Source: CAZXSK01 sp964642855 (GTDB lineage Bacteria > Planctomycetota > Phycisphaerae > SM23-33). Taken from it: DNA of 50,153 nt. Position 1 is the first letter of the stretch; each line of letters begins with the position of its first letter. The stretch spans positions 1 to 50,153 of the forward strand of contig CAZXSK010000026.1 in NCBI GenBank assembly GCA_964642855.1. Reading direction: 5' to 3'. The notes under the pieces are model-generated. The model was given only the letters and a program-made list of their open reading frames with translations, made no database searches and had not been told where the DNA came from. Position numbers and translations under genes: made by a program. Shown piece after piece: positions 15,923-24,496 of the stretch.

Positions 15923-17308
15923 TCAATGGTCCACCGGCTCGCCCAGGATCTCTTTGCATTGGGCGAGCTTCTCTTGAAGCATTTCGGGGTTCTGCGCTTC
16001 GAGACTCAGCCTCAACAGCGGCTCGGTGTTGGACGGCCTGACGTTTACCCACCAGTTGTCGTACTGGCAGGTCACGCCATCGAGATGATCAATCTTGGCA
16101 TCGGAGAAGACCTGTTCGATCTCGTCCATCTTGGCCTGCTTGTCGTCAACCTGGAAGTTGATCTCCCCGCTGTGGCTGTACCTCTTGAGTGGTGCAACGA
16201 GATGGCTGAAAGGCTGGTCCTGTTTGGCCATCAAACTGACAGCCGAGGCAAAGGCGATCGCTCCGGAATCGCAGTTGAAGTTGTCGCGGAAGTAGAAATG
16301 CCCGCTCAACTCGCCACCGAAAATGCCGTGTCCTTCGGTAATCGCGCGCTTCATGAAAGCGTGTCCTACGCGCTCTCGTCGAGGCACCCCGCCGGCGTCG
16401 CGTACTTCCTCGGCTACCACACGCGAGGAACGCAGATCGAAGACCACCATCGCCCCGGGTGAACGCGAGAGGAAATCGCGCGCCAGAAGCGCCGTCATCA
16501 GATCGCAGCGGACGGTCTGGCCGGTTTCGTCAACGAACATGCACCGATCGGCGTCGCCATCCATGCAGATGCCAAGGTCCGCACCGTGCTCGACGACCGC
16601 GTCCTTGGTCATCTGCAGGTTCGCCTCGACCAGCGGGTTGGGCGGATGGGCAAAGCCCTGGCCGAGTTCGAAATTAAGCGGCACGATATCCAGGTTCTCC
16701 ACGTCGCCGAAGACCGTCGGGAACATCTTCCCGCCCATGCCGTTGGATGCATCGACGACAACCTTCAGCTTGCGGGGCAACTCAAGGAACTGCAGCACAT
16801 GCTCGCGGTACTCGTCCCAGAGATCGACATGCTGAACCTCGACCATCGAGGCGCTGGGCGGCATGCGCTTGAGATTCGATACGATCCGCTTGATCTCCAG
16901 CAGGCCGGTCTCCTGGCCGATGGGCTTGGCCTTGAGCCCGGAGATCTTGAATCCGTTGTACTCCACAGGGTTGTGCGACGCGGTGACCTGAATGCCCCCC
17001 GCCGCAGCAAGGTGGTTGATCGCGAAGTAGATCATCGGCGTGTCGCAGAGGCCGACGTCCACACACCCAGCCCCGGAGGCACTGATGCCCTCCACCATCG
17101 ACTCGACCAGCGGCTCGCTGTGGGGCCTCATGTCGTGGCCCAGCACAATCCGGTTGGTCGACGCCTGCCCCCGCTCATAGCCCGAGAGCTTCGTTCGAAG
17201 GAACTGGGCGGTGGCATGGCCAACGCGCCAGGCGAGATCCTCGTCCACACCTTCACCGTAGATGCCACGGATGTCGTACGCCTTGAAAACCTTGTCAATG
17301 TCCGCCAT
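15923..17308 (-). CDS. manB: Phosphomannomutase/phosphoglucomutase
   Basis: This enzyme interconverts hexose 1- and 6-phosphates through a phosphoserine, feeding nucleotide-sugar synthesis. The 461-residue protein has all four alpha-D-phosphohexomutase signatures: the phosphoserine loop TASHNPVEYNGFK (Ser111), the magnesium loop DGDADR (250-255), the sugar-binding loop GGELSGHFYF and the phosphate-binding loop RPSNTEPLLRL near the end. Length is normal. ATG at 17308 has GAGAGGG seven bases upstream and gives the family start MADIDKVFKAYDIRG. It is followed by the small membrane-protein gene. Mannose versus glucose preference cannot be decided by eye. Confidence 0.93.
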   Translation of the reverse strand: MADIDKVFKAYDIRGIYGEGVDEDLAWRVGHATAQFLRTKLSGYERGQASTNRIVLGHDMRPHSEPLVESMVEGISASGAGCVDVGLCDTPMIYFAINHLAAAGGIQVTASHNPVEYNGFKISGLKAKPIGQETGLLEIKRIVSNLKRMPPSASMVEVQHVDLWDEYREHVLQFLELPRKLKVVVDASNGMGGKMFPTVFGDVENLDIVPLNFELGQGFAHPPNPLVEANLQMTKDAVVEHGADLGICMDGDADRCMFVDETGQTVRCDLMTALLARDFLSRSPGAMVVFDLRSSRVVAEEVRDAGGVPRRERVGHAFMKRAITEGHGIFGGELSGHFYFRDNFNCDSGAIAFASAVSLMAKQDQPFSHLVAPLKRYSHSGEINFQVDDKQAKMDEIEQVFSDAKIDHLDGVTCQYDNWWVNVRPSNTEPLLRLSLEAQNPEMLQEKLAQCKEILGEPVDH

Positions 17309-17394
17309 GGAAAGCCCTCTCAACCTTGGTTTGGACGCGATTAGACGGGATCGGGTCGGCAAATGCAATTCCCGCGTCGGGCAAACCTGCCGTT

Positions 17395-17901
17395 CTACGT
17401 ATCAAAACGATTGTAATGGATCACGTCCATTGCCTGGGGCTTTGGTGGACGGTTGGGACTCTCAGCCGGGGTCCCCAGCGACATGACCGACCAGACGCGC
17501 AGGCTGTCGGGCACGCCAAGGATCTCACGAAACGGTTCCTCGCATCGCCGGATCGCTCCCTCGATCCAGCACGCTCCGTAGCCAAGATCCACCGCCGCCA
17601 GCAGCATGTTCTGCATCGCGGCGGAGGCGTCCTGCACCCAGAACTCCCCGAACTTCGTGCCTTTGGGGTCCATAACGATCGCGATCGCCGCCGGAGCCGT
17701 CGACAACGCTCGCGAGAACTCGCGGATCCGGCCCATCACCGCCGGGTCGTCGATCGCCACGAACTGCTTGCCCTGCACATTGCACCCGCTCGGGGCTTCG
17801 ACACCTGCAGCTACGATCTTCAGCATGTCGTCGCGGCTGACGGCGTCGGGCCTGTACCTGCGAATACTCCGGCGGCTTTCGATGGCTTCGAATACGTCCA
17901 T
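17395..17901 (-). CDS. Nitroreductase family FMN protein
   Basis: The 168-residue protein is a short member of the nitroreductase family, flavin enzymes that reduce nitro compounds, quinones or flavins with NAD(P)H. It starts DVFEAIESRRSIRRYRPD, the conserved FMN phosphate-binding arginines, and continues with AAGVEAPSGCNVQ, then AAVDLGYGACWIEGAI and SVMSLGTPAESP, all standard positions of the fold. The substrate is unknown. It is a compact version of about 170 residues, as in many anaerobes. It lies between DUF1638 and phosphomannomutase genes, with no evident link. Confidence 0.85.
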   Translation of the reverse strand: MDVFEAIESRRSIRRYRPDAVSRDDMLKIVAAGVEAPSGCNVQGKQFVAIDDPAVMGRIREFSRALSTAPAAIAIVMDPKGTKFGEFWVQDASAAMQNMLLAAVDLGYGACWIEGAIRRCEEPFREILGVPDSLRVWSVMSLGTPAESPNRPPKPQAMDVIHYNRFDT

Positions 17902-17973
17902 GTCGGGTCCTTTCTACTGCAACTGCCCTTCCGGCAACCATGGTATCGCACGCATCCATGGGCGTCGAGGAGT

Positions 17974-18756
17974 CTACTCCGCGGCGATTACCAAACCGTC
18001 GTTCCTTGCGACGATCGTCTGGCCAGGCTGGACCATAACGAAGTCGTCATCCCACTGACCCGAGAACAGCTTCTCCAGCAGTGTCCACGAGCCCTCCCGT
18101 CGCTCGAACTTCCAGCCATATTCGTTGGCTCGCCGGCGGGCCTGTTCGATCAGCGACGTCTCATCGCACGTGCCCATCTCCAGGTAAAGCATGTGCGTGT
18201 ACTGCTGCCGCCAGTCGCCCAGCGTCTGCAGGATGTACTTTGCGTTCTCGGGGCCGTATTTCGCGACGAGTTGCTCACGCGAATCGGTAAGCCCGAGCTT
18301 GCCCATCACGCCCTCCCGGCCGTAGGCAGGCATCGCCCCGTCGGCGAAGTCATTGCGTTCCGCCCAGCCGGTAGTCATGTAGTACGTGCCCGGATGGGCG
18401 TTGAAGTACTCCTGGTAGGCCTGTCGAGAGCCGAAAAACAGCGTGATGCAGTCATGTGCACGGGGAACTACGAGAGGAAGGTCCCGGGCGCGAACGCCCA
18501 CCAGCCCGTCGTTGCAGCGTGCATAGCCGAGGAGGACAGCCTGGTAGCCCTCGCCGGGATCCACGGCGTCGATGGCCTGCTGGATCCGTCGAACCATCTC
18601 GCCGGTTTCCAGGTCGTGGAGGCCTTTGCACAGAAACTCCACATCCACTCGCCGATCGCTACGAGAGGCGAGCAGGCATGCTTCGCGGTAAAGGATCTCG
18701 CACCCGATAAACTTGTAGCGAGGTCTTTCGCATAGGGGGCCGTCGGGGCAGGTCAT
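17974..18756 (-). CDS. DUF1638 family protein
   Basis: The 260-residue protein matches the DUF1638 pattern: KFIGCEILYREACLLA at the start, LLGYARCNDGLVG in the middle, then VVPRAHDCITLFFGS and HPGTYYMTTGW. The family has conserved cysteines (in the start, CND and HDC segments) and occurs mostly in organisms with corrinoid methyltransferases and URO-D proteins, which has led to the idea of a role in methyl metabolism; no reaction is established. Two URO-D genes lie elsewhere in this window. Its ATG overlaps the stop codon of the upstream gene by four bases, indicating coupled translation. Confidence 0.8.
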   Translation of the reverse strand: MTCPDGPLCERPRYKFIGCEILYREACLLASRSDRRVDVEFLCKGLHDLETGEMVRRIQQAIDAVDPGEGYQAVLLGYARCNDGLVGVRARDLPLVVPRAHDCITLFFGSRQAYQEYFNAHPGTYYMTTGWAERNDFADGAMPAYGREGVMGKLGLTDSREQLVAKYGPENAKYILQTLGDWRQQYTHMLYLEMGTCDETSLIEQARRRANEYGWKFERREGSWTLLEKLFSGQWDDDFVMVQPGQTIVARNDGLVIAAE

Positions 18757-19931
18757 TCGTCTTCCGCTTCGTCCTCGAAGAATCGTGGCCGATGGGGATC
18801 GTCGACGATCGACGGCCTATCAGGCCGGGGTTGGGGTCTGTCCGTGGACTCTCCCTGCCCCTCCGGCTTCGCGTCTCCTTCCGTCTCGACCGTCAGAACG
18901 GGCTTGCCACTGCCCTGACGGTCGCGAACGTACGTCAACTGGTGGAAAGGCCGATCCGAGAAGTGCAGAATCACCGTATCTCCGGCATCGAGCAAAGAGA
19001 GCTTGCACGACACGGCTTGGTCGCCATGGCCGAGACGTGCCCGGTACACGCCCCGTTGCTCATCCGGTGTGGCCACGCCCGTAATACCCGATGGAGTGAC
19101 CGAGATCGCCAGCAGGTTTGGATCCTGCATGGACCGGGTCACTTCCAGCCGGCCCGGCCCGGCCTGTTGGATCGCCGCAATCACCGATCTTTGCAGCAGT
19201 GGCCTCAGGTTCCTTGGATGGGCTTCGGCGAAGGACCCGATAAGCTCCCCCGCTGGCGGAGCATCGACTCTGTCCTCGAAGGTAGCGTTCACGGCAACTT
19301 CTCCAGCCACATCGAGTTCTGCCTGCTGAAGCTCACGCGGCACCTCAAACAACAAGGTCAGTTTCGCCACCTGGCCGGCGTCGAGCGTCGTCTTGAGTGG
19401 CAGAACCAGCCGCGGAAGGACCTCGCCCGCCCCCGCAGGGCGCCCCAACGCCCCATAGGCTTCACCATCGTCCACGGCCAGTCGAACGCCTCCCGGAGTC
19501 TCGATCGATAGGCCCTCGGAGCCGGCTTTGACCTGGAAGGTCACATGCCAATACACCCGACCTGGCCTGGCAGGCAGATAGCCGCCCGGACCGAAAAAAG
19601 CCCGGTGGATCTCGGTGACACGCGCTCGGGCTTTCGATGCTCGCGGACGTATTGGCTCCTTGTGGACGTTGTGGTTCGGATCCCGCTTCGGCGGGTCGTC
19701 GATGTTCTCGTTTGCATCCGGGAGCAGGCGATCTTCGTTGGGCTCCGGATGCTCGCCGTCTTTGCCGGAGCCCGCACCTGCGACCTGAATGCCGCCATCC
19801 TCCGGGGCACGGCCACCGTCATACTCGTCTCCCCCGCCAAGGCTCGATATCAGAGGCCAGGCAAGGATCATCACCAGCAGCCAGATACCCACCGACGCAA
19901 GCACCAGGAAGAGGACCTTCGATTTCGTGGA
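18753..19931 (-). CDS. Membrane-anchored protein with long acidic linker, 5' end lost in gap
   Basis: I do not recognise the family. The frame is open up to the N gap, where it reads STKSKVLFLVLASVGIW, so the true start lies within the gap and any start at 19904 would cut the transmembrane helix. After this single helix comes a low-complexity linker of about 60 residues rich in Asp, Pro, Gly and Asn, then a domain of about 240 residues with beta-strand pattern and no catalytic motif. The C-terminus is again acidic and proline-rich, ending FFEDEAEDE. It overlaps the DUF1638 gene by four bases. The topology suggests an N-terminal anchor with the domain outside the cytoplasm. Confidence 0.6.
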   Translation of the reverse strand, partial: STKSKVLFLVLASVGIWLLVMILAWPLISSLGGGDEYDGGRAPEDGGIQVAGAGSGKDGEHPEPNEDRLLPDANENIDDPPKRDPNHNVHKEPIRPRASKARARVTEIHRAFFGPGGYLPARPGRVYWHVTFQVKAGSEGLSIETPGGVRLAVDDGEAYGALGRPAGAGEVLPRLVLPLKTTLDAGQVAKLTLLFEVPRELQQAELDVAGEVAVNATFEDRVDAPPAGELIGSFAEAHPRNLRPLLQRSVIAAIQQAGPGRLEVTRSMQDPNLLAISVTPSGITGVATPDEQRGVYRARLGHGDQAVSCKLSLLDAGDTVILHFSDRPFHQLTYVRDRQGSGKPVLTVETEGDAKPEGQGESTDRPQPRPDRPSIVDDPHRPRFFEDEAEDE

Positions 19932-20031
19932 NNNNNNNNNNNNNNNNNNNNNNNNNNNNNNNNNNNNNNNNNNNNNNNNNNNNNNNNNNNNNNNNNNNNN
20001 NNNNNNNNNNNNNNNNNNNNNNNNNNNNNNN
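19932..20031. other. Assembly gap of 100 N
   Basis: Exactly 100 Ns, the conventional length for a gap of unknown size. It removes the 5' end of the 18753 gene and the 3' end of nadE. Confidence 0.98.
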
Positions 20032-21541
20032 GGACAACTTCGGGATCGTATCCCTCGGCTGCGATCTCCGAAGCCGTGCGATCTTCCTCGATATACCGAT
20101 ACAGAATCGCGTCAAGCAGTTCGTACGGCGGGAGCTTGTCCTGGTCGGTCTGGTCGGGCTTGAGTTCGGCGCTGGGGGCCTTGGTCAGCACCGACCGGGG
20201 GATCCGATCGTATCCTGCCTCTGCGTTAAGCTGCTCAGCCAGCCGATATACCTGCGTCTTGAGTACGTCACCGATCGGGGCAAGCCCGCCGGCCATGTCG
20301 CCATACAGCGTGCAATAGCCCACCGAGAGCTCCGACTTGTTTCCCGTCGCCACTGCCAGGTGCCCCTGGGCGTTGCTCACAGCCATCACGATCGTCCCGC
20401 GGATACGGGCCTGGACATTCTCAGCAGCAACGTCGGCTTGGGCGGTGTCGATCACCTTCTGCAGTTCACTCTCGAAGGCAGCGTGCATCGACTCGATGGG
20501 TACCACGTGATAGGGCAGCCCGCAGTTGGAGGCCAGTTTCTCGGCGTCGGCGAGAGAATGCTCGGAACTGTACCGGCTGGGCATGGCGAGGGTGACGACG
20601 TTCTCCGGCCCGATCGCATCGGCTGCCAGGACCGCCACCACGGCCGAGTCGATCCCGCCAGAGAGCCCCAGCACAACCGAACCGAACCCACACTTGGTCA
20701 GGTAGTCCCGCAGGCCAAGTTTGATGGCCTTGGAAAGCCTGGCGATCTCCGTCTCGATAGGTTCCAGTCTCGCTTCGGGTTGATCGAGATCTACCACCAG
20801 AAGGTCCTCAGCGAAGCTTCGGGCCCGTGCGACGACCTGGCCGTCCGGCATGACCACACAACTGCTGCCGTCGAAGACGAGTTCGTCGTTTCCCCCGACC
20901 TGGTTGACGTAAATGATCGGGGCTTTCGCCCTCCGTGCCTGGCGGCAGAACAGCTCCTCCCGGAGCTTCGCCTTACCCATCTGGTACGGACTGGCAGCCA
21001 TGTTGATGATAATCTCCGCCCCCCGGCCGACCAGGTGGTCGATGGGATCTTCGCCGTAGAGCTCTCTGCCGAGCGCCTGGGAGTCCCAGAGATCTTCGCA
21101 GATGCTCAGGCCGATCGATCTGCCGCCCACGTTCAGGCACCCGGACTCGTTGCCAGGCTGGAAGTAGCGCGTCTCATCGAACACGTCGTAAGTTGGCAGC
21201 AGAGACTTGACATGCACGTGGCCGACTTCGCCGTCAATCAGCAGCGCAGCGACATTCTGCAACGGCCTGCCCGCGTCGCCAGGTGTCCTGCGAACGTGAC
21301 CGACCAGCGCTGCAATCCCCCTGCAATGATCGGCCAGTCGCTCCACGCCCTCAACACTGTCGGCTACGAACCGCTCTTTTCCGAGCAGGTCACGGGGCGG
21401 ATAGCCTTCGACACTCAGCTCACTGAACACAACCAGATCGACCTGCCGGTCCCTGGCCTGGTCGATCAGCGCAGCCATGCGGGCAACGTTCCCGCCGATG
21501 TCGCCCACGATCGGGTTATATTGGGCCAGTGCGATGCGCAC
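20032..21541 (-). CDS. nadE: Glutamine-dependent NAD+ synthetase, 3' end lost in gap
   Basis: NadE turns deamido-NAD+ into NAD+ with ATP, taking ammonia from glutamine. The visible 503 residues hold an N-terminal nitrilase-type glutaminase domain with its triad Glu41 (FSELSVEGYPP), Lys112 (HVKSLLPTYDVF) and Cys148 (SICEDLWDS). A synthetase domain follows with the ATP P-loop LSGGIDSA, then NKSELSVGYCTLYGDMAGG. The C-terminal 40 or so residues are missing in the N gap. I chose GTG at 21541, which follows GGGGAGG by seven to eight bases and gives the family start MRIALAQYNPIVGD; the open frame upstream has no family similarity. The gene downstream on this strand is probably the 18753 gene. Confidence 0.93.
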
Positions 21542-21930
21542 GCGTTTGACCTCCCCGGGTCCGGAAACAAAATCGGGTCCTCGCGGACCCGCAATGCGAA
21601 TTGTAACCCTCCGAACCGGGCAAACGCGAAGCATTTCTGCCCTGCCCGCCGCACAGACGCCCGGAGGGTCGCTCGACCCAAGGTGATTGCCCCAGCCTGG
21701 ATTTCCGAACGGGCAATGTGGGCCAGCCCTATAATTGACCAAGAGTTGCAGAGGGGAGGTCCACCGTGCAGACGGTGATACTGCACGGCACGAATCAGGA
21801 TCTCCGATACGATGGATATGGATGCGGAAGCGCTGCTGTCTGGCCTCGCATGGCGGGATGTGGGGGCAAAACTGACGCCGCCCCCGCGGATGCAATCCGT
21901 GTCGGCGATAACCGAAACGAGGGTAGACCA
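21542..21930. other. Divergent intergenic region between nadE and the cupin-like gene
   Basis: This stretch holds a perfect -10 box TATAAT (21730-21735) with no good -35, the GC-rich nadE leader, and a possible 42-residue plus-strand ORF (21812-21940). I see no other gene. Confidence 0.45.
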
Positions 21931-21940
21931 ATGGAACTGA
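21812..21940 (+). CDS. Possible small ORF of 42 residues overlapping the cupin-like gene start
   Basis: An ATG at 21812, with a weak AGGA ten bases upstream, opens a frame of 42 codons beginning MDMDAEALLSGLAWRDVGA. It ends at a TGA inside the first codons of the cupin-like gene, a layout that could couple translation. Codon third positions are moderately GC-rich. I recognise no family and it may be chance. Confidence 0.25.
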   Translation: MDMDAEALLSGLAWRDVGAKLTPPPRMQSVSAITETRVDQWN

Positions 21941-22236
21941 TCAATGCCGTTGCGAAGATACGTTTCAGCTCCGCCAAGGCCCAATGCGTGCAGCTGAGCG
22001 AGGGATCGGGTGTGCACGCAGAACTGATCTGCATGGAACCCGGACAGCAGTTGACCGTCGAGAAAGGCCAGTGGGTCTACTACGTCATCACGGGGAGGAC
22101 TGACTTCGCAGCGGGGGACCAATCGCAACAGGCCCCGACCGGACAGATCGTATCGTTCCAGGAAAACGAGAAGCATGTCCTCTCTGCCGCCGGAGAACGC
22201 AGGAGCGTCTGCCTCGCCGTGGGACGGGATAACTGA
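21931..22236 (+). CDS. Small cupin-like protein
   Basis: This 101-residue protein has the length and strand rhythm of a single-domain cupin: VHAELICMEPGQQLTVEKGQ, then WVYYVITGRTDF (the hairpin typical of cupins), then PTGQIVSFQENEKHVLSA. The metal-binding HxH/E motifs are mostly missing (only His29 and His81), so it is probably a non-enzymatic or sugar/ligand-binding cupin. ATG at 21931 has GAGGG upstream; a longer frame from 21766 lacks family similarity. The next gene starts 14 bases on, so the two are likely co-transcribed. Confidence 0.6.
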   Translation: MELINAVAKIRFSSAKAQCVQLSEGSGVHAELICMEPGQQLTVEKGQWVYYVITGRTDFAAGDQSQQAPTGQIVSFQENEKHVLSAAGERRSVCLAVGRDN

Positions 22237-22250
22237 ACGAAAGAACAGGC

Positions 22251-22628
22251 ATGGGTACGAAAATCCATCTGAATATCGCCGGCGTTTCGATAGCGGCTGA
22301 ACTGCACGACAATCCTACGGCCAGGACACTGGCCGGTTCCCTCCCCCTGACGGGCACCGTTTGCATGTGGGGAGACGAACTCTTCTTCTCAACAGATGTC
22401 CAGGCCGACCCGGCCGAAGACGCCCGCGAGGAGTTGGAGGTCGGCGACATCGCGTACTGGCCACCCGGACAGGCCGTGTGTATCTTCTTCGGTCGCACAC
22501 CGGCGAGCGATGGCGACAAGCCACGCGCTGCCTCACCGGTCTCCGTCGTCGGAAAGCTGCAGGGCGACCCGAACACGCTCCGGAACGTTGCCGACGGAGA
22601 CCGGATCACCGTTTCTCCCGCCGATTGA
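22251..22628 (+). CDS. Cyclophilin-like fold protein (TM1367/DUF369 type)
   Basis: The 125-residue protein matches the small cyclophilin-like family typified by Thermotoga TM1367. It begins with a beta-hairpin (KIHLNIAGVSIAAELHDNPTA), continues TARTLAGSLPLTGTVCMWGDELFF, and then has the diagnostic VGDIAYWPPGQAVCIFFGRTP. The family has a cyclophilin-type barrel but no proven isomerase activity. It directly follows the cupin-like gene, making a pair of small beta-barrel proteins. Confidence 0.75.
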   Translation: MGTKIHLNIAGVSIAAELHDNPTARTLAGSLPLTGTVCMWGDELFFSTDVQADPAEDAREELEVGDIAYWPPGQAVCIFFGRTPASDGDKPRAASPVSVVGKLQGDPNTLRNVADGDRITVSPAD

Positions 22629-22710
22629 GCCATACATCCCATCGAACCAGCGGACGAATCGGCAGTAGACCTCTCTTTCCCCAGCCCCCTCGAACCCCTA
22701 TCATGCCCGC

Positions 22711-23034
22711 ATGATTTCGCTTGCAGACTTCAATGCGGGTGTCTGGCTGGAAGGCGCAATGTTCGTCTGCTTCGGCGTATCCTGGCCGGTAGCCATTCTC
22801 AAGACCCTCCGGGCCAAGCGTGTCGAAGGCAAGAGCGTGGGCTTTCTGACACTGATCTTCCTGGGCTACCTTGCCGGGGTCGGCTCAAAGTTCGCCCGCA
22901 CGGCAGAAACAGGCCGAGGCCTGGAATGGACCGTCGCACTGTTGGCGATGAACGGCCTGTTCGTGGGCGTGGAGATCTTCCTGTACTTCCGCTACCGCAA
23001 ACGCATGCCTACGCCCCCGCCGGGCGCACCGTAG
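22711..23034 (+). CDS. SemiSWEET-like PQ-loop small membrane protein
   Basis: The 107-residue protein has three hydrophobic segments (about 10-30, 43-63 and 74-95), with SWPVAILKTLRAKRVEGKS between the first two. The SWP motif followed by a basic loop and GKS is typical of one-repeat PQ-loop proteins of the SemiSWEET group, which dimerise to move sugars. Transport is family knowledge, not shown here. The C-terminus is a short basic, proline-rich tail. It is convergent with lysA, 35 bases apart. Confidence 0.65.
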   Translation: MISLADFNAGVWLEGAMFVCFGVSWPVAILKTLRAKRVEGKSVGFLTLIFLGYLAGVGSKFARTAETGRGLEWTVALLAMNGLFVGVEIFLYFRYRKRMPTPPPGAP

Positions 23035-23068
23035 CGTTTGGCCTGGCCTGACGAAACCCGCGCTGGCC

Positions 23069-24364
23069 TCAGGCGTTCGCTTCGGCCTGGCGCTCGGGGG
23101 CGAGGAGATCCTCGTACGTCTCCCTGCGTCGCACAATCGTCCATCGATCGCCGTCGACCAGAATCTCCGGCGCACGCGTGCGAGTGTTGTAGTTGCAGGA
23201 CATCGTGAACCCGTACGCCCCAGCCGAGAAAACCGCAAGCAGATCACCCCGCTTCATCCTGGGCAATACCCGGTCCTTGCCGAGGAAGTCCGCACTCTCG
23301 CAAACCCCGCCTACGATATCGACCTTCTGGCCATCGCCAGCCTGGAAGTCCATCGACCGCGTCGGCGCCCTTCCGTCGGCCGGCTTGATCGGGTAGATGA
23401 AGTGCTCCCCGCCGTACAGCGCAGGCCGGATCAGATCGGTCATCGCCGCATCAACGATCACGAACTTCCGGTCACCGCCCTGCTTGACGTACAGGGTCTG
23501 CGCGACCAGGATCCCCGCGTTGCAGGCGATGGTCCTGCCTGGCTCGATGACGACCTCCAGGCCGGTGTCCTTCAGAAGCGGGACAATCTCCCGGGCGTAC
23601 TCTTCAGCCGGCGGGCTGGCACCTTCTTCGTAGTCAGCTGCATAGCCTCCGCCGATGTCGATCATCCGGACCGCGAACCCCTGCTCGTCCAGCCGCGAGA
23701 TCAGATCCAGCGCCCGCTTGATTGCCTGCACGTACGGCTGGGCAGAATAGATCGGCGAGCCAAGGTGCAGGTGGACAGCGTCGAGCGTGACGTTCTCGTC
23801 GCGGCCGTAGGTCTGGAAGAACCGCTCAGCCCGGTCCAGGTCCACGCCGAACTTGCTTTCCTTGTTGCCAGTCGTCGTGTACGTGTGCGTCCGCGGATCG
23901 TAGACGTCCGGGTTCACCCGAAGGGCCGCCCGGACCTGCTTGCCCATCTCCGCTGCCAGGCGGGAGAGATTCTCGAACTCGGCTTCGCTCTCGATATTGA
24001 ACGCACCGATGCCCGCATCGATCGCCATGCGAAGCTCAACGTCAGTCTTGCCCACCCCGGCGAAAACGATCTTCGCCGGATCCCCGCCGGCCTGGAGGGC
24101 GCGGTAAAGCTCGCCGCCCGAGGTCACATCGAAGCCGCTTCCCTCCTCGGCAAGCTTGCGCAGGATATGCAGATTCGCCACCGACTTGATCGAGAAACAG
24201 ATCGTCGGCTTCAGCGGCGCGAACGCCTCGGCCAGCTTGTTGTAGTGCTCGCGTAGCGTCCGCAGCGAGTACACCCATGCCGGGGTTCCTGCCCGGGCAG
24301 CGATGTCGGCCACGCTGACTTCCTCGCAAAACAGCTCGCCGTCTCGGTATGTGAAATGGTCCAT
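23069..24364 (-). CDS. lysA: Diaminopimelate decarboxylase
   Basis: LysA makes lysine from meso-diaminopimelate with PLP. The 431-residue protein has the alanine-racemase-like barrel with the PLP lysine in FSIKSVANLHIL (Lys60), the HLGSP loop, GGYAADYEEG, the phosphate-binding EPGRTIACNAG and the catalytic cysteine in VCESADFLGKDR. Length is normal for the family. I chose ATG at 24364 with GAGG six bases upstream. The gene is followed by a convergent gene, and 132 bases separate it from the glycerate kinase upstream on the same strand. Confidence 0.94.
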   Translation of the reverse strand: MDHFTYRDGELFCEEVSVADIAARAGTPAWVYSLRTLREHYNKLAEAFAPLKPTICFSIKSVANLHILRKLAEEGSGFDVTSGGELYRALQAGGDPAKIVFAGVGKTDVELRMAIDAGIGAFNIESEAEFENLSRLAAEMGKQVRAALRVNPDVYDPRTHTYTTTGNKESKFGVDLDRAERFFQTYGRDENVTLDAVHLHLGSPIYSAQPYVQAIKRALDLISRLDEQGFAVRMIDIGGGYAADYEEGASPPAEEYAREIVPLLKDTGLEVVIEPGRTIACNAGILVAQTLYVKQGGDRKFVIVDAAMTDLIRPALYGGEHFIYPIKPADGRAPTRSMDFQAGDGQKVDIVGGVCESADFLGKDRVLPRMKRGDLLAVFSAGAYGFTMSCNYNTRTRAPEILVDGDRWTIVRRRETYEDLLAPERQAEANA

Positions 24365-24496
24365 GGTTCGCCTCGTTGAGGGGAGTTGTCGGAGCAACTG
24401 AAAGCGCGCCAGTCTACCGGCGGATCCGCCAACTGGCAAGCGCACGAAGCACCCACAAAGATGCCCCCGCCCGTCCAGCCGAACGCGGAAAGCCCG

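Noticed and set aside
19637..21778. A long plus-strand frame across the N gap opposite nadE
   Set aside because: Antisense to nadE, which has full catalytic motifs, and it runs through undefined bases.
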